From NCBI RefSeq assembly GCF_042643145.1, contig NZ_JBHRSA010000022.1, forward strand, positions 1 to 38,752: a DNA stretch of 38,752 nt, written 5' to 3'. The notes under the pieces are model-generated. The model was not told the origin of the DNA and ran no database searches. It saw nothing but the letters and a program-made list of their open reading frames with translations. Position 1 is the stretch's first letter; each line of letters opens with the position of its first letter. Below, in pieces: positions 16,419 to 25,228 of the stretch. Position numbers and translations under genes: made by a program. Source of the DNA: Virgibacillus_O xinjiangensis. Lineage in GTDB: Bacteria > Bacillota > Bacilli > Bacillales > Amphibacillaceae.

Positions 16419-17729
16419 ATGGATATAGCAGTAATCGGCACAGGCTATGTTGGCCTGGTCACAGGTGTCTGCCTGTCCGAATTGGGCCACCAGGTCACCT
16501 GTATTGATATAGACGAGAGAAAAGTGGAGATGTTGGAAAACGGAAAGAGCCCCATTTATGAAGACGGGCTGGAAGAGCTTCTCGTCCAAAACCTTCAAAA
16601 AGGCCGGGTGGACTTCACTACAGATTACCGGAAGGGCCTTCGAAACAAGCAGCTGGTTTATCTTGCAGTGGGAACGCCGCAGGGTGATGATGGATCTGCC
16701 GACCTGACCTACATTGAGGCGGCCTGCCGGAACATTGCAGAAAATCTGGAGAATGATACCGTCATCGTGACCAAAAGTACAGTCCCGGTTGGCACAAATG
16801 AACATATCAAAGAAACCATCGAAGCAAATCTTGTACACGATGTGACGATCAACGTTGCATCCAACCCGGAATTCCTCAGGCAGGGTTCAGCTGTCCATGA
16901 TACGTTCCATGGAGACCGGATCGTTATCGGCTCAGACGATAACGAAGCACTTGTGATGCTGGAGCGTGTCAATGAAGGATTCGGTCTGCCGATTGTAAAA
17001 ACAGACCTCCGCAGCGCAGAAATGATCAAGTACGCATCCAATGCCTTCCTGGCAACAAAAATCAGTTTCATCAACGAGATGGCGAACTTATCGGAGCGCA
17101 TCGGTGCAAACATTGACCATGTTGCCAGAGGTATGGGGATGGATAACCGGATTGGCGGGAGTTTCCTCAATGCGGGGATCGGTTATGGAGGATCCTGTTT
17201 TCCGAAAGATACGAGGGCCATTATTTCCATCGGCAAAGAGGCGGACTATGATATGCCGATCTTGGAAAATGTGGTCGATGCCAATGAACGCCAGCGGGTG
17301 ATCATCGTAGAAAAACTTCTCACCCGCTTCAGCAGCCTGAATGGAAAGAGGGTCGCCGTGTTGGGGCTTGCCTTTAAGCCAAACACGGATGACATGCGGG
17401 AAGCTCCTTCAATTGAAGTGACCGGCAAACTGATCGAAGCCGGAGCAGAAGTTACAGCCTATGATCCAGTAGCGGCTGACAATGCAAAAACAATTCTGCC
17501 CGATCAGGTGAGATACGCAGGAAGTGTGGAAGAAGCACTCCAGCACGCAGATATTGCCATCATCCTCACCGAATGGAAGGAAATCAAAGAATTTCCATTG
17601 GCCGGCTATCGTGATCGGATGAACGAAGCCATCCTCTTCGACGGCCGCAACTGCTTTACACTGGATGAAGTGCGCGGAAGCGGTGTGGAATACCATTCCA
17701 TCGGCAGGCCTGTCGTGAATGGAAAATAA
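16419..17729 (+). CDS. ugd: UDP-glucose 6-dehydrogenase
   Basis: A 436-residue enzyme that oxidises UDP-glucose to UDP-glucuronate with NAD. The ATG at 16419 (GGAGTGAGTGA upstream) gives MDIAVIGTGYVGLVTG, the normal start of Ugd/TuaD; the in-frame GTG at 16410 adds only three residues. It has KSTVPVGTN (119-127), FLRQGSAVHD, and the catalytic Cys260 in GYGGSCFPKD. The C-terminal domain has AVLGLAFKPNTDDMREAPS. It is translationally coupled to galU. Together they supply UDP-glucuronate, a building block of teichuronic acid and teichuronopeptide. Confidence 0.96.
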   Translation: MDIAVIGTGYVGLVTGVCLSELGHQVTCIDIDERKVEMLENGKSPIYEDGLEELLVQNLQKGRVDFTTDYRKGLRNKQLVYLAVGTPQGDDGSADLTYIEAACRNIAENLENDTVIVTKSTVPVGTNEHIKETIEANLVHDVTINVASNPEFLRQGSAVHDTFHGDRIVIGSDDNEALVMLERVNEGFGLPIVKTDLRSAEMIKYASNAFLATKISFINEMANLSERIGANIDHVARGMGMDNRIGGSFLNAGIGYGGSCFPKDTRAIISIGKEADYDMPILENVVDANERQRVIIVEKLLTRFSSLNGKRVAVLGLAFKPNTDDMREAPSIEVTGKLIEAGAEVTAYDPVAADNAKTILPDQVRYAGSVEEALQHADIAIILTEWKEIKEFPLAGYRDRMNEAILFDGRNCFTLDEVRGSGVEYHSIGRPVVNGK

Positions 17730-17731
17730 GG

Positions 17732-17763
17732 AAAACCCGGCATCATGATTGCCGGGTTTTTTT
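17732..17763 (+). terminator. Terminator of galU-ugd
   Basis: AAAACCCGGC pairs with GCCGGGTTTT around a 9-base loop, followed by Ts. It abuts array D. Confidence 0.93.
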
Positions 17764-17766
17764 GAG

Positions 17767-18191
17767 TTCAGCGAATGCGGCGGAGGGGGAGGGTTCATCG
17801 GGTGAGCGTGCGGGTTCGGCGGATGCAGTGGGAGGTTCATCGAATGAGCGTGCTGGTTCATCGGGTGCGGCGGTAGGTTCATCGGGTGAGTGTGCAGGTT
17901 CAGCGGATAGGGCAGAGGGTTCAGCGGGTGATCGTGCGTGTTCATCGGATGCGGCGGTAGGTTCGTCGGGTGATCGTGCGTGTTCGGCGGATGCAGTGGG
18001 AGGTTCATCGAATGAGCGTGCGTGTTCATCGGGTGCGGCGGAGGGTTCAGCGGATGCGGCGAGGAGTTCAGCGAATGAGCGTGCGTGTTCATCGGATGCG
18101 GCGGGAGGTTCATCGGGTGATCGTGCGTGTTCATCGGATGCGGCGAGAGGTTCATCGGATGAGCGTGCGATTCAGCGGATAGGGCAGGAGG
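17767..18191. repeat. 21-bp tandem array D (TTCATCGGATG family)
   Basis: About 20 units with consensus TTCATCGGATG followed by a 10-base tail (for example CGGCGGGAGG or AGCGTGCGTG). After a first 27-base unit they start every 21 bases from 17794, with one 20-base unit near the end (18151). Units with the tail AGCGTGCG or TCGTGCG alternate irregularly with units ending GGCGGNAGG. The last unit overlaps the 3' end of the NERD gene and supplies its final codons. Confidence 0.92.
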
Positions 18192-19182
18192 TTCTTAACT
18201 GAAGTTCGTTCCATTTTATGGCTGGGGATAAATCATAGACTCGAGCGGACGTTTTTCCTTTTGCAGGTAATTTTGCATTTTGTAAAAGTCTCTTTGCTAC
18301 GTGGGGGGAGGTAATTTGGAGCAGGTGTCTAGCATCTTTGTTGGAAATTTCGTTTCCTATCAACAGAAGGTAATCCTTGAATGCTGGCAAATGCGCTTTA
18401 TCCGAGTAATGGCCGCATTGTCTGCATCCCCATTTCTGCCTGCTGCGAACCATAGGCGCAGTGTGGCAGGAGGGGCAGAAAACACCCGTGACTAAGTCGC
18501 TTTTTTTGATATAGTAGTAGTCCAATAAATTTTGTTTGTTCGACTGATGGTTTTCTACTATTTGCCTAGATAAATGGTGAAGCTGTTGTTTTGTCAGCTG
18601 TGGTGAGGAGTATAAGTTGTCTAATTCATCAATTTTTATTGTCAAATCGCTGTTATGAATGACTTCCAAAGGAATCTGGTTGATGCTTGAAGAGGATTTT
18701 ATAATAGTGGACGGATGACTGATAACCACAAGGTAAGTGACAGGGATGCTGGTGACATTACGAGTGCGAAGCCAGTTTTGGAGCCGCCGTTGCTGAAGCA
18801 GCGTCTGAGGAATCGGGTTTTTAAATCCTTCTTCACGGCCATTGTCTCCGATGCGTGTCACCTGCCCGTTTTCCCCGAAAATGATAGTTCCGTACCAATT
18901 TTTCACTTCCAATATCAAGATGAATTCCCTGGATAAAATTAATGTATCCATTTGGAAATAACCCTGGTAATCTGGCAGCCGGACATTGTGCAGAATCAAG
19001 AACTTGTCAGGGTCGAGAAACTCCAGTGGAAAATCGACCTCCCTTTCTCCCTTTATCCCACGCAGTTCACTTTTGTAATCGGTCAGAACCCGCTGTTTTA
19101 AAGTATGGGAATGCGGCAGCCGCCGCTCCATTGCCTCCAGTTGAGCCAGCTTTTCTGAGTAGCCGCGCTTTTTAATTATCAT
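18172..19182 (-). CDS. NERD-domain protein with C-terminal zinc-ribbon-like motif
   Basis: A 336-residue protein. The nuclease-related NERD domain spans about 38-150 with GIKGEREVDF, QMDTLILSREFILILEVKNWYG and the GREEGFKNPI region; the Asp and Glu-Val-Lys match the nuclease-like core. The C-terminal part has CPSCHTAPM and CRQCG (about 235-260), a zinc-ribbon-like pair, followed by a short HRDC-like helical region. NERD proteins are thought to act on DNA or RNA, but their role is usually unknown. Its last codons (SCPIR-stop) come from a repeat unit of array D, so the C-terminus may have been changed by the array. It sits, inverted, inside the polymer locus. Confidence 0.85.
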   Translation of the reverse strand: MIIKKRGYSEKLAQLEAMERRLPHSHTLKQRVLTDYKSELRGIKGEREVDFPLEFLDPDKFLILHNVRLPDYQGYFQMDTLILSREFILILEVKNWYGTIIFGENGQVTRIGDNGREEGFKNPIPQTLLQQRRLQNWLRTRNVTSIPVTYLVVISHPSTIIKSSSSINQIPLEVIHNSDLTIKIDELDNLYSSPQLTKQQLHHLSRQIVENHQSNKQNLLDYYYIKKSDLVTGVFCPSCHTAPMVRSRQKWGCRQCGHYSDKAHLPAFKDYLLLIGNEISNKDARHLLQITSPHVAKRLLQNAKLPAKGKTSARVYDLSPAIKWNELQLRTSCPIR

Positions 19183-19267
19183 CTGATCACTTCCTTCTTT
19201 TAATAAAGATTATATATAACTTCCACATCGCCAGGTAAATTCCTCTTTATATAAAAAATATGGTGCT

Positions 19268-19498
19268 TTCATCGAATGGGGTACTGTGCTCAGCGGGAGG
19301 AGCCCCATGTTCATCGGGAGCGTCCTCAATTTCAGCGGAAGCCCCGCCATGTTCGGCGGATCCCAGGCGTTCATCATCGCATCCGGCGCCGTGTTCAGCG
19401 GAAGCCCTGCCATGTTCGGCGGATCCCAGGCGTTCATCATCGCATCCCGCGCCATGTTCATCGCATCCCGCGCCATGTTCATCGGATCCAGCCGAGGG
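19268..19498. repeat. 21-bp tandem array E (TTCATCGGATCC family)
   Basis: Units start at 19268, 19289, 19310, 19331, 19352, 19370, 19394, 19415, 19433, 19457 and 19478. Two 18+24 pairs keep the overall 42-base register. A 63-base block (19331-19393) is repeated almost exactly at 19394-19456, showing recent duplication. It lies between the divergent NERD and glycosyltransferase genes and ends just before the promoter of the latter. The remaining part of the gap (19183-19267) is AT-rich. Confidence 0.9.
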
Positions 19499-19534
19499 TG
19501 CATTCATGAGAGAATTTATTTATTGTTGGTGCTA

Positions 19535-19543
19535 TGATATAAT
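19535..19543 (+). promoter_or_regulatory. Extended -10 promoter of the polymer operon
   Basis: TGATATAAT (TGn plus TATAAT) lies 43 bases before the first glycosyltransferase start, with a weak TTTATT 17 bases upstream. It is the best candidate for the start of the long plus-strand operon. Confidence 0.55.
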
Positions 19544-19585
19544 GCGTGAGTATAATTGTGCTTTTATGTCGAGGGAAGGCTGAGT

Positions 19586-20716
19586 ATGATGAAGAAGAAA
19601 AAGATATTGTTTTTTATCTATCAAATGGGGGCGGGGGGCGCCGCGAGGACCCTCTTGAACATTGTGAACAAGATGGACAGGGACAGATTCACCCCTATAT
19701 TGGTGACCCTGGACTATAATGGAAGTTATGAGTCCTATCTCGAGCCGGATGTGAAATTCATCAAGCTGGAGACAAAGCGGCTGCGGTCGGCGATTGTTCC
19801 CCTTTCCAAAGTCATCCGCAGAGAAGAGGCGGACATTGTATTCAGCACGATCCCCAATTACAACACAATCGCCATTTTGGGGACGATGCTTTCCCAAAGC
19901 GGAGCGAAGAATGTGGTGCGGGAGGCGGCCTTTTTAGGCGGAACTCCGGCAGCGGATTTCAAATTGAAGCTTTACGGCCTTCTGTACAGGCGTGCGAGTA
20001 GGGTGATCGCTCTTTCGCATGGAGTGAAGGAGAATATTGTGAAACGCTACAAAGTGAAGCCCGGGAAAATAGATGTGATATATAACCCCGTGGATGTGGA
20101 AACCATACAAGATTTAATGAAGACAGAAAACATGCGGCCTGAACATCAGCAGATTTTCCAGAAGGAGGACAAGGTGCTGATCACTGCTGGGAGGCTGGTG
20201 GAAGATAAGGATCACCACACGCTGATCAGGGCCTTTGCGAATTTGAACAAACGTTTGTTCAATACAAGGCTTGCCATTCTCGGTGAAGGGGAACTGGAAC
20301 AGGAGTTGAAGCAGCTTGCTGCAGACCTTGGAGTCGGTGACAGGGTGCATTTTCTCGGTTTCCAGGAGAATCCCTATGTCTATTTCCACCATGCCGACTT
20401 GTTTGTTCTCTCTTCCAAGCGGGAAGGGTTCGGGCATGTGTTGGCAGAAGCACTGGCAACAGGTACACCCGTTGTATCCACGAAATCCCGCCCAGGCGCT
20501 ATAGAAGTGCTGGACCATGGGGAATACGGAGAAATGTGCGAAGTTGGCAATGAACGCCAATTGGAAGAGAAAATGCTTAAGCTGCTGAGCATGGACCAAG
20601 AAAATTTGCGGCAGATTGCCACAAAAGGCATCGAACGTGCGAATGAATTTCATGCAGAGAAAATTGCCAAAGAATATGAAGAAATGTTTGTAAAGACAAG
20701 CAATCGAACGAAATAA
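19586..20716 (+). CDS. GT4-family glycosyltransferase
   Basis: A 376-residue GT-B fold glycosyltransferase. The start at ATG 19586 follows GAGGGAAGG; an upstream in-frame TTG at 19556 is unlikely. The N-terminus has IYQMGAGGAARTLLNIVN (acceptor side), and the C-terminal half has ITAGRLVEDKDHHTLIRAFA, LAILGEGELE and the GT4 E-x7-E motif in KREGFGHVLAEALATGTPVVST. Such enzymes retain the anomeric configuration and use UDP- or GDP-sugars at the cytoplasmic membrane face. It is first in a run of tightly spaced polymer genes, so it likely adds a sugar to the growing wall polymer or its lipid-linked primer. Confidence 0.93.
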   Translation: MMKKKKILFFIYQMGAGGAARTLLNIVNKMDRDRFTPILVTLDYNGSYESYLEPDVKFIKLETKRLRSAIVPLSKVIRREEADIVFSTIPNYNTIAILGTMLSQSGAKNVVREAAFLGGTPAADFKLKLYGLLYRRASRVIALSHGVKENIVKRYKVKPGKIDVIYNPVDVETIQDLMKTENMRPEHQQIFQKEDKVLITAGRLVEDKDHHTLIRAFANLNKRLFNTRLAILGEGELEQELKQLAADLGVGDRVHFLGFQENPYVYFHHADLFVLSSKREGFGHVLAEALATGTPVVSTKSRPGAIEVLDHGEYGEMCEVGNERQLEEKMLKLLSMDQENLRQIATKGIERANEFHAEKIAKEYEEMFVKTSNRTK

Positions 20717-20740
20717 GCTTTCAACAGGAGATGAAGGAGC

Positions 20741-21886
20741 ATGGCTACGCCGAAAAAGGTGGTACATCTGACAACAGTGCATCACCCATATGACCCGAGA
20801 ATCTTTCATAAAGAATGCAAGTCCTTGGCAAAAGCCGGATACGATGTGACACTGATCGCTCAACGGGATGAAAATGGCCGGACGGCTGACAAGCCAATCA
20901 GGCATATTCCGCTGAAGCGCTATAAAAGCAGATGGAAACGGATGCTGTTCGGGACGCTGCAGGCGTACTGGAAAGCGAAGGATCAAAATGCTGAAGTCTA
21001 CCATTTTCATGATCCCGAGCTGCTTCCGGTCGGGTGGCTGCTGAAGCATGATGGCAACAAGGTCATCTTTGATATCCATGAGGACTATGTCACAAGCATT
21101 CTGCAGAAAGACTACATGAGGCCGGCCGTGAAAAAAGCAGTAGCGGCGGTCTATAAATATATGGAAAAGTTCTTTTCAAAAGAGATGGAGCTGTGCCTCG
21201 CGGAGAAATATTATAAAGATATATATCCGGGGGGAACCTGTATATTGAACTACCCTACCGTGAACGAAAAATTCATCCGTCATGAGCGGAAGGGTGAATC
21301 GGAAGACAAGGTCATCTATACCGGAAATGTATCAGAAGTGCGGGGAGCCTTTTTCCATGCAAAGCTGCCAGTTATTGATGAGTCATTGTCCGTCCACTTT
21401 GTGGGCAAGTGCCCAAGTGATTTAGCGGATGAGATGTATGCCGTGGCTGGTGAGAAGAAAGATCAGCTCATCATCGAAGGGGTCGACCGCTTCATCGATA
21501 AAGAAGTGATCGAAGACCGGTACCTCAGCCGAAACTGGCTGGCGGGGATTGCGCTCTTTCCGCCGACAGAGCATTATAAACGGAAGGAACTGACCAAGTT
21601 CTTTGAATACATGAACGCTGGACTACCTGTCATTTGCTCGGATTTCCCTGTATGGAAAGAGTTTGTGGACAAGTATGACTGCGGCATTGCTGTCGACCCT
21701 TATGATGATGATGCCATTCGGGAAGCATTGGAATTTCTCCGCAATAATCCAGAGAGAGCTCGGGTTATGGGTGAAAATGGCAAGACGGCTGTTATGGAAG
21801 AATTGAATTGGGAAACACAAGAACAGAAGCTGGTCGACTGGTACGAGCAAATGCTTGGAAGGCGGACAGCTCAAACGGAAGGTTAG
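20741..21886 (+). CDS. Glycosyltransferase, GT4-like
   Basis: A 381-residue GT-B protein. The N-terminus HLTTVHHPYDPRIFHKECKSLAKAGYDVTLIA and the following VYHFHDPELLPVGWLL match capsule and teichuronic-type GT4 enzymes. The nucleotide-binding half ends with ELTKFFEYMNAGLPVICSDFPVW, where the usual E-x7-E is weaker (KFFEYMNAG). A GGAG site precedes the start. The next gene begins one base after its stop, so the two are probably co-translated. The donor and linkage cannot be told from sequence. Confidence 0.9.
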   Translation: MATPKKVVHLTTVHHPYDPRIFHKECKSLAKAGYDVTLIAQRDENGRTADKPIRHIPLKRYKSRWKRMLFGTLQAYWKAKDQNAEVYHFHDPELLPVGWLLKHDGNKVIFDIHEDYVTSILQKDYMRPAVKKAVAAVYKYMEKFFSKEMELCLAEKYYKDIYPGGTCILNYPTVNEKFIRHERKGESEDKVIYTGNVSEVRGAFFHAKLPVIDESLSVHFVGKCPSDLADEMYAVAGEKKDQLIIEGVDRFIDKEVIEDRYLSRNWLAGIALFPPTEHYKRKELTKFFEYMNAGLPVICSDFPVWKEFVDKYDCGIAVDPYDDDAIREALEFLRNNPERARVMGENGKTAVMEELNWETQEQKLVDWYEQMLGRRTAQTEG

Positions 21887-21887
21887 G

Positions 21888-22673
21888 ATGACATTGGAAA
21901 ACAATCAAAGTCCTTTGATTTCAGTGATCACGCCTGCCTATAATGCAGAGCGTTTTATTAAAGAAACCATCCAGTCTGTCCTCGACCAGTCCTTCACTGA
22001 CTGGGAAATGGTCATTGTGGATGACCAGTCACAGGATCGGACGGTTGATTTCGTAAAAGAATATCAACAGAAGGATTCGCGGATCCGGCTGATTGTCCTG
22101 GAAGAGAATTCAGGGTCGGCCGTCGCCCGCAATACTGCCATCCGTGAGGCGAGAGGCCGCTACCTGGCATTTTTGGACAGTGATGACCAATGGATGCCGG
22201 CAAAACTGGAGAGGCAGCTGGCATTCATGCGTGATAACGGGGTGGCATTTTCGTTCACACAATATCGCCGGATGCAGGAGGATGGAACGATGACCAATGC
22301 GGTCACAGAAGCTCCTGCTACGGTGGATTATGATGCATTGATGAAGCGTTGTGTGATCGGCTGCCTGACAGTCATGCTGGATACAGAAAAGACGGGCAGT
22401 GTAGAAATGGTCAATATCCGTACTCGCCAGGACTATGCCCTATGGCTCGATTTGACGAGGCGCGGGCATCTTGCTTATGGTATGCAGGAAGTGCTGGCCA
22501 AGTACCGCGTTGTCGGAAATTCCATCTCCAGCAATAAATGGAAGGCGGCCAAACAGAACTGGCATGTCTTCCGCCAAGTGGAGAGTCAGAGCGTCCGTAA
22601 GAGCCTGTGGTATTTTGCCCACTATGCGGTTCTCTCTGTGCGCGATATAATCAAATATAGAATTTCACAATAA
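21888..22673 (+). CDS. GT2-family glycosyltransferase
   Basis: A 261-residue GT-A fold enzyme. The ATG at 21888 is used (GGAAGGTTAGG upstream); the longer in-frame form overlaps the previous gene. It has SVITPAYNAERFIKETIQSVLDQ at the N-terminus, VDDQSQDRT, the metal-binding DSDD (about 103-106) and a RTRQDYALWLDL segment that serves as the ED/RQD-type catalytic region. It resembles TuaG-type enzymes of teichuronic acid synthesis. It sits directly before the exporter genes. Confidence 0.92.
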   Translation: MTLENNQSPLISVITPAYNAERFIKETIQSVLDQSFTDWEMVIVDDQSQDRTVDFVKEYQQKDSRIRLIVLEENSGSAVARNTAIREARGRYLAFLDSDDQWMPAKLERQLAFMRDNGVAFSFTQYRRMQEDGTMTNAVTEAPATVDYDALMKRCVIGCLTVMLDTEKTGSVEMVNIRTRQDYALWLDLTRRGHLAYGMQEVLAKYRVVGNSISSNKWKAAKQNWHVFRQVESQSVRKSLWYFAHYAVLSVRDIIKYRISQ

Positions 22674-22678
22674 TTAGG

Positions 22679-22704
22679 CCGGGCCCCTTCCAAGAGGGGT
22701 CCGG
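22679..22704 (+). other. Intercistronic hairpin before the exporter genes
   Basis: CCGGGCCCCT pairs with AGGGGTCCGG (one G-U) over a short loop. No T-run follows, so it may be a pause, processing or partial-termination site that lowers expression of the genes downstream. Confidence 0.5.
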
Positions 22705-22722
22705 TCCTTGAGAAGCTAGGCG

Positions 22723-23514
22723 GTGTCATTTGTTCTTATGAAAACATATTTGCAGGAAATGCTTAAACGTAAAGATCTACTTATATATCTGGTGAAATCC
22801 GGATTGAAAGCAGAGCACCGGAACAGCTACCTTGGATATTTCTGGTGGCTCCTGGATCCGCTCTTGAACGTGTTGGTCTACTACTTCCTGGTAGTGATCA
22901 TCCTCCAGCGGGGCGGGGAAAATTACCCGTTATTCCTGGTGATCGGTCTGGTGGCTTGGCGGTGTATCAGCTCCACCATCAACTCATCAGCCAAATCCAT
23001 CATGCGATACAGCTCGATCATCAATCAAGTTTACTTGCCGAAGTCGTTGTTTCCGCTGTCGTTTACGATGACACAGCTGTTCAATTTCGGTTTCGGTTTG
23101 ATAGTGGTCGCAGTGTTTCTGGCCATATTCGGTGTAATGCCGGGCTGGCAGCTGATCTACCTGCCACTCATCATACTGGTGCAGACCGCCTTTTTACTGG
23201 CGGTCGGTCTGATCCTCGCTTATATGACCGTGTTTGTTCGAGATATCGATAATGTGCTCACCTATGTGACGAGGATATTTTTCTATGCATCCCCGATCAT
23301 TTGGGAAGGCGGGAGATTGCCGCCGGAATACAGCTGGGCAGTGGATTACAATCCGATTGCTGTCATTGTGGAATCGTACCGTGCGATCCTTATGCATCAC
23401 AGCAACCCGGATTTCATTGGGTTATCGGTGATTTTCATCACCTCCCTGGCAGCCATCGTGTTTATGCTTTATTATTACAGCAAACATGAACATAAGATCA
23501 TCAAGGCATTATAA
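22723..23514 (+). CDS. ABC-2 polysaccharide exporter permease, TagG-like
   Basis: A 263-residue permease with six predicted membrane segments. SGLKAEHRNSYLGYFWWLLDPLLNVLVYYF at the N-terminus and YASPIIWEGGRLP with YNPIAVIVESYRAIL at the C-terminus are typical of the TagG/Wzm family that exports teichoic acids and O-antigens. The start is uncertain: GTG 22723 has a weak GAGAAG site, and ATG 22738 (MKTYLQEML) is possible. It is followed by its ATPase. It would export the finished undecaprenyl-linked polymer. Confidence 0.9.
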   Translation: MSFVLMKTYLQEMLKRKDLLIYLVKSGLKAEHRNSYLGYFWWLLDPLLNVLVYYFLVVIILQRGGENYPLFLVIGLVAWRCISSTINSSAKSIMRYSSIINQVYLPKSLFPLSFTMTQLFNFGFGLIVVAVFLAIFGVMPGWQLIYLPLIILVQTAFLLAVGLILAYMTVFVRDIDNVLTYVTRIFFYASPIIWEGGRLPPEYSWAVDYNPIAVIVESYRAILMHHSNPDFIGLSVIFITSLAAIVFMLYYYSKHEHKIIKAL

Positions 23515-23573
23515 GCTACAGGAAAAGCTCCTTGGCAGAGGAGCAATTATGAATAAAAAGAGGGTTTTTCAAA

Positions 23574-25205
23574 ATGCCTATCAACCATGATAAAACGCCG
23601 GAAAAAGTGATCAAGGCGAAGCGAATTGGGGTTTCCTTCTATGGTGGAGCCCATAAAGAAGATATCAAATCGAGAGTGTTCCGCATGGTCAAGGAGCGGG
23701 GCGATAATGCCAAGTCAAAAAAGATTTGGCCGCTCAAATCCATCGACTTTGAGGGAACCCAAGGGGAAATACTTGGCATCATCGGCTCGAATGGCGCCGG
23801 CAAAACGACACTCAGCAAGATCATTGCTGGCATCCTTAAGGAGGACAGGGGAGAAATCGAAGTAGATGGCAAGGTGACTGCCCTGTTCTCGTTCGGCATG
23901 GGCTTCAACAAGGAGCTCACCGGACAGGAAAATGTCTTCTTGAACGGGATGATGCTCGGCATTGATAAAAAACTGATTGAAAAATATATCAAAGATATCC
24001 ATGAATTCTCCGATCTCGGCGAATTCTTCTATCATCCGATGAAGTATTATTCAAGCGGTATGAAAGCCCGTCTCGGCTTCAGTGTGGCCGCACACCTCCA
24101 GCCGGAGATTCTCATTCTCGATGAGGCTCTGAACACAGGTGATGCAAAGTTCAGCAAGAAAGCGGCTGCCAAGATGAAAGAGCTTGTCAAGCAGGCGAAA
24201 ATGGTGATCATCGTCACCCACAGCCTCCGCTATGCCGAACGCAATTGTGACCGGCTGATGTGGATCGATGGGGGAAGTGTGCGAGAAATCGGTGACCCGA
24301 AGGAAGTGGTGGAGCATTACAAAGCAACCGTTCCCCCAAGGCCGCCCAGGAAGCATCGCAATCTGCAACTGCAAAAGACAGAAACAGATGTGACGGACAA
24401 GGCGATCATCAAAGCGGAAAATGTCGGGGTATCCTTCAAGCTGGGCAAAAAGGATTTTTGGGCATTGAAGGATGTCAGCTTTGAAATCAAAGAGGGTGAA
24501 GTAGTCGGCATCATCGGTCATAATGGAGCTGGTAAAAGTACCCTTTGCAAGGTGCTGACCAAAATCCTGTCACCGGATGAAGGCGCCATCGAATTGAATG
24601 GAGAGACATCCGCATTGCTTGGTTATGGAACAGGCTTCAATGCTCATCTCAGTGGGGAAGATAATATCTACCTCAACGCCATGCTGCTTGGCATCCCAAA
24701 GAAACGGGTCGATGAAAAATATGATGAAATCGTAGAATTCTCAGGTCTTGGCAAGAAGATCGAAAAGCCGGTCAAAGACCTGTCGAGCGGGATGAAGGCG
24801 AGGCTTGGATTCAGTATAGCCGCCATCCTGAAGCCGGATATTTTCATTATTGATGAAGCGTTGTCGACCGGGGATATGGCTTTCAAGCAAAAGGCAAGCG
24901 AACGGATCCAGGAGATGATGGAACGGGCAAAGGCCGTCATCATCGTTTCTCACAGCCTCAGTTTCATTGAACAGATCTGCACCCGCGGCATCTGGATGGA
25001 AAGAGGGCAGGTAATGTACGATGGCAATGCAGAGGAAGCGGTAGCTAAATACCGTGAGTCCCAAGGCATCAAAAAGAATACCAAGGTAAAAAACAATGCA
25101 ACGAGCAAAAATAAGCAATTGAAGAACAACCGCAATCAAAAAGCCGCCGGAAACAAGAAGGCAGCCGGTACAGCCAAAAACAAAGCGGCAGAAAATAAAT
25201 CATAA
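23574..25205 (+). CDS. Tandem-fused polysaccharide export ATPase (two TagH-like domains)
   Basis: A 543-residue protein holding two complete ABC ATPase domains. Domain 1: Walker A GSNGAGKT at 71-78, signature YSSGM at 159-163, Walker B ILILDE at 179-184, switch His216. Domain 2: Walker A GHNGAGKS at 315-322, signature LSSGM at 403-407, Walker B IFIIDE at 423-428, switch His460. The usual TagH/Wzt has one domain and acts as a dimer, so this is a covalent dimer. The C-terminus (about 500-543) is a Lys/Asn/Ala-rich tail with no recognised domain. It pairs with the TagG-like permease just upstream. Confidence 0.93.
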   Translation: MPINHDKTPEKVIKAKRIGVSFYGGAHKEDIKSRVFRMVKERGDNAKSKKIWPLKSIDFEGTQGEILGIIGSNGAGKTTLSKIIAGILKEDRGEIEVDGKVTALFSFGMGFNKELTGQENVFLNGMMLGIDKKLIEKYIKDIHEFSDLGEFFYHPMKYYSSGMKARLGFSVAAHLQPEILILDEALNTGDAKFSKKAAAKMKELVKQAKMVIIVTHSLRYAERNCDRLMWIDGGSVREIGDPKEVVEHYKATVPPRPPRKHRNLQLQKTETDVTDKAIIKAENVGVSFKLGKKDFWALKDVSFEIKEGEVVGIIGHNGAGKSTLCKVLTKILSPDEGAIELNGETSALLGYGTGFNAHLSGEDNIYLNAMLLGIPKKRVDEKYDEIVEFSGLGKKIEKPVKDLSSGMKARLGFSIAAILKPDIFIIDEALSTGDMAFKQKASERIQEMMERAKAVIIVSHSLSFIEQICTRGIWMERGQVMYDGNAEEAVAKYRESQGIKKNTKVKNNATSKNKQLKNNRNQKAAGNKKAAGTAKNKAAENKS

Positions 25206-25228
25206 CGACTTACTGGTGGTGACCCTAC

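Noticed and set aside
20114..21079. 321-residue minus-strand reading frame
   Set aside because: It is antisense to two clear glycosyltransferase genes and shows no domain.
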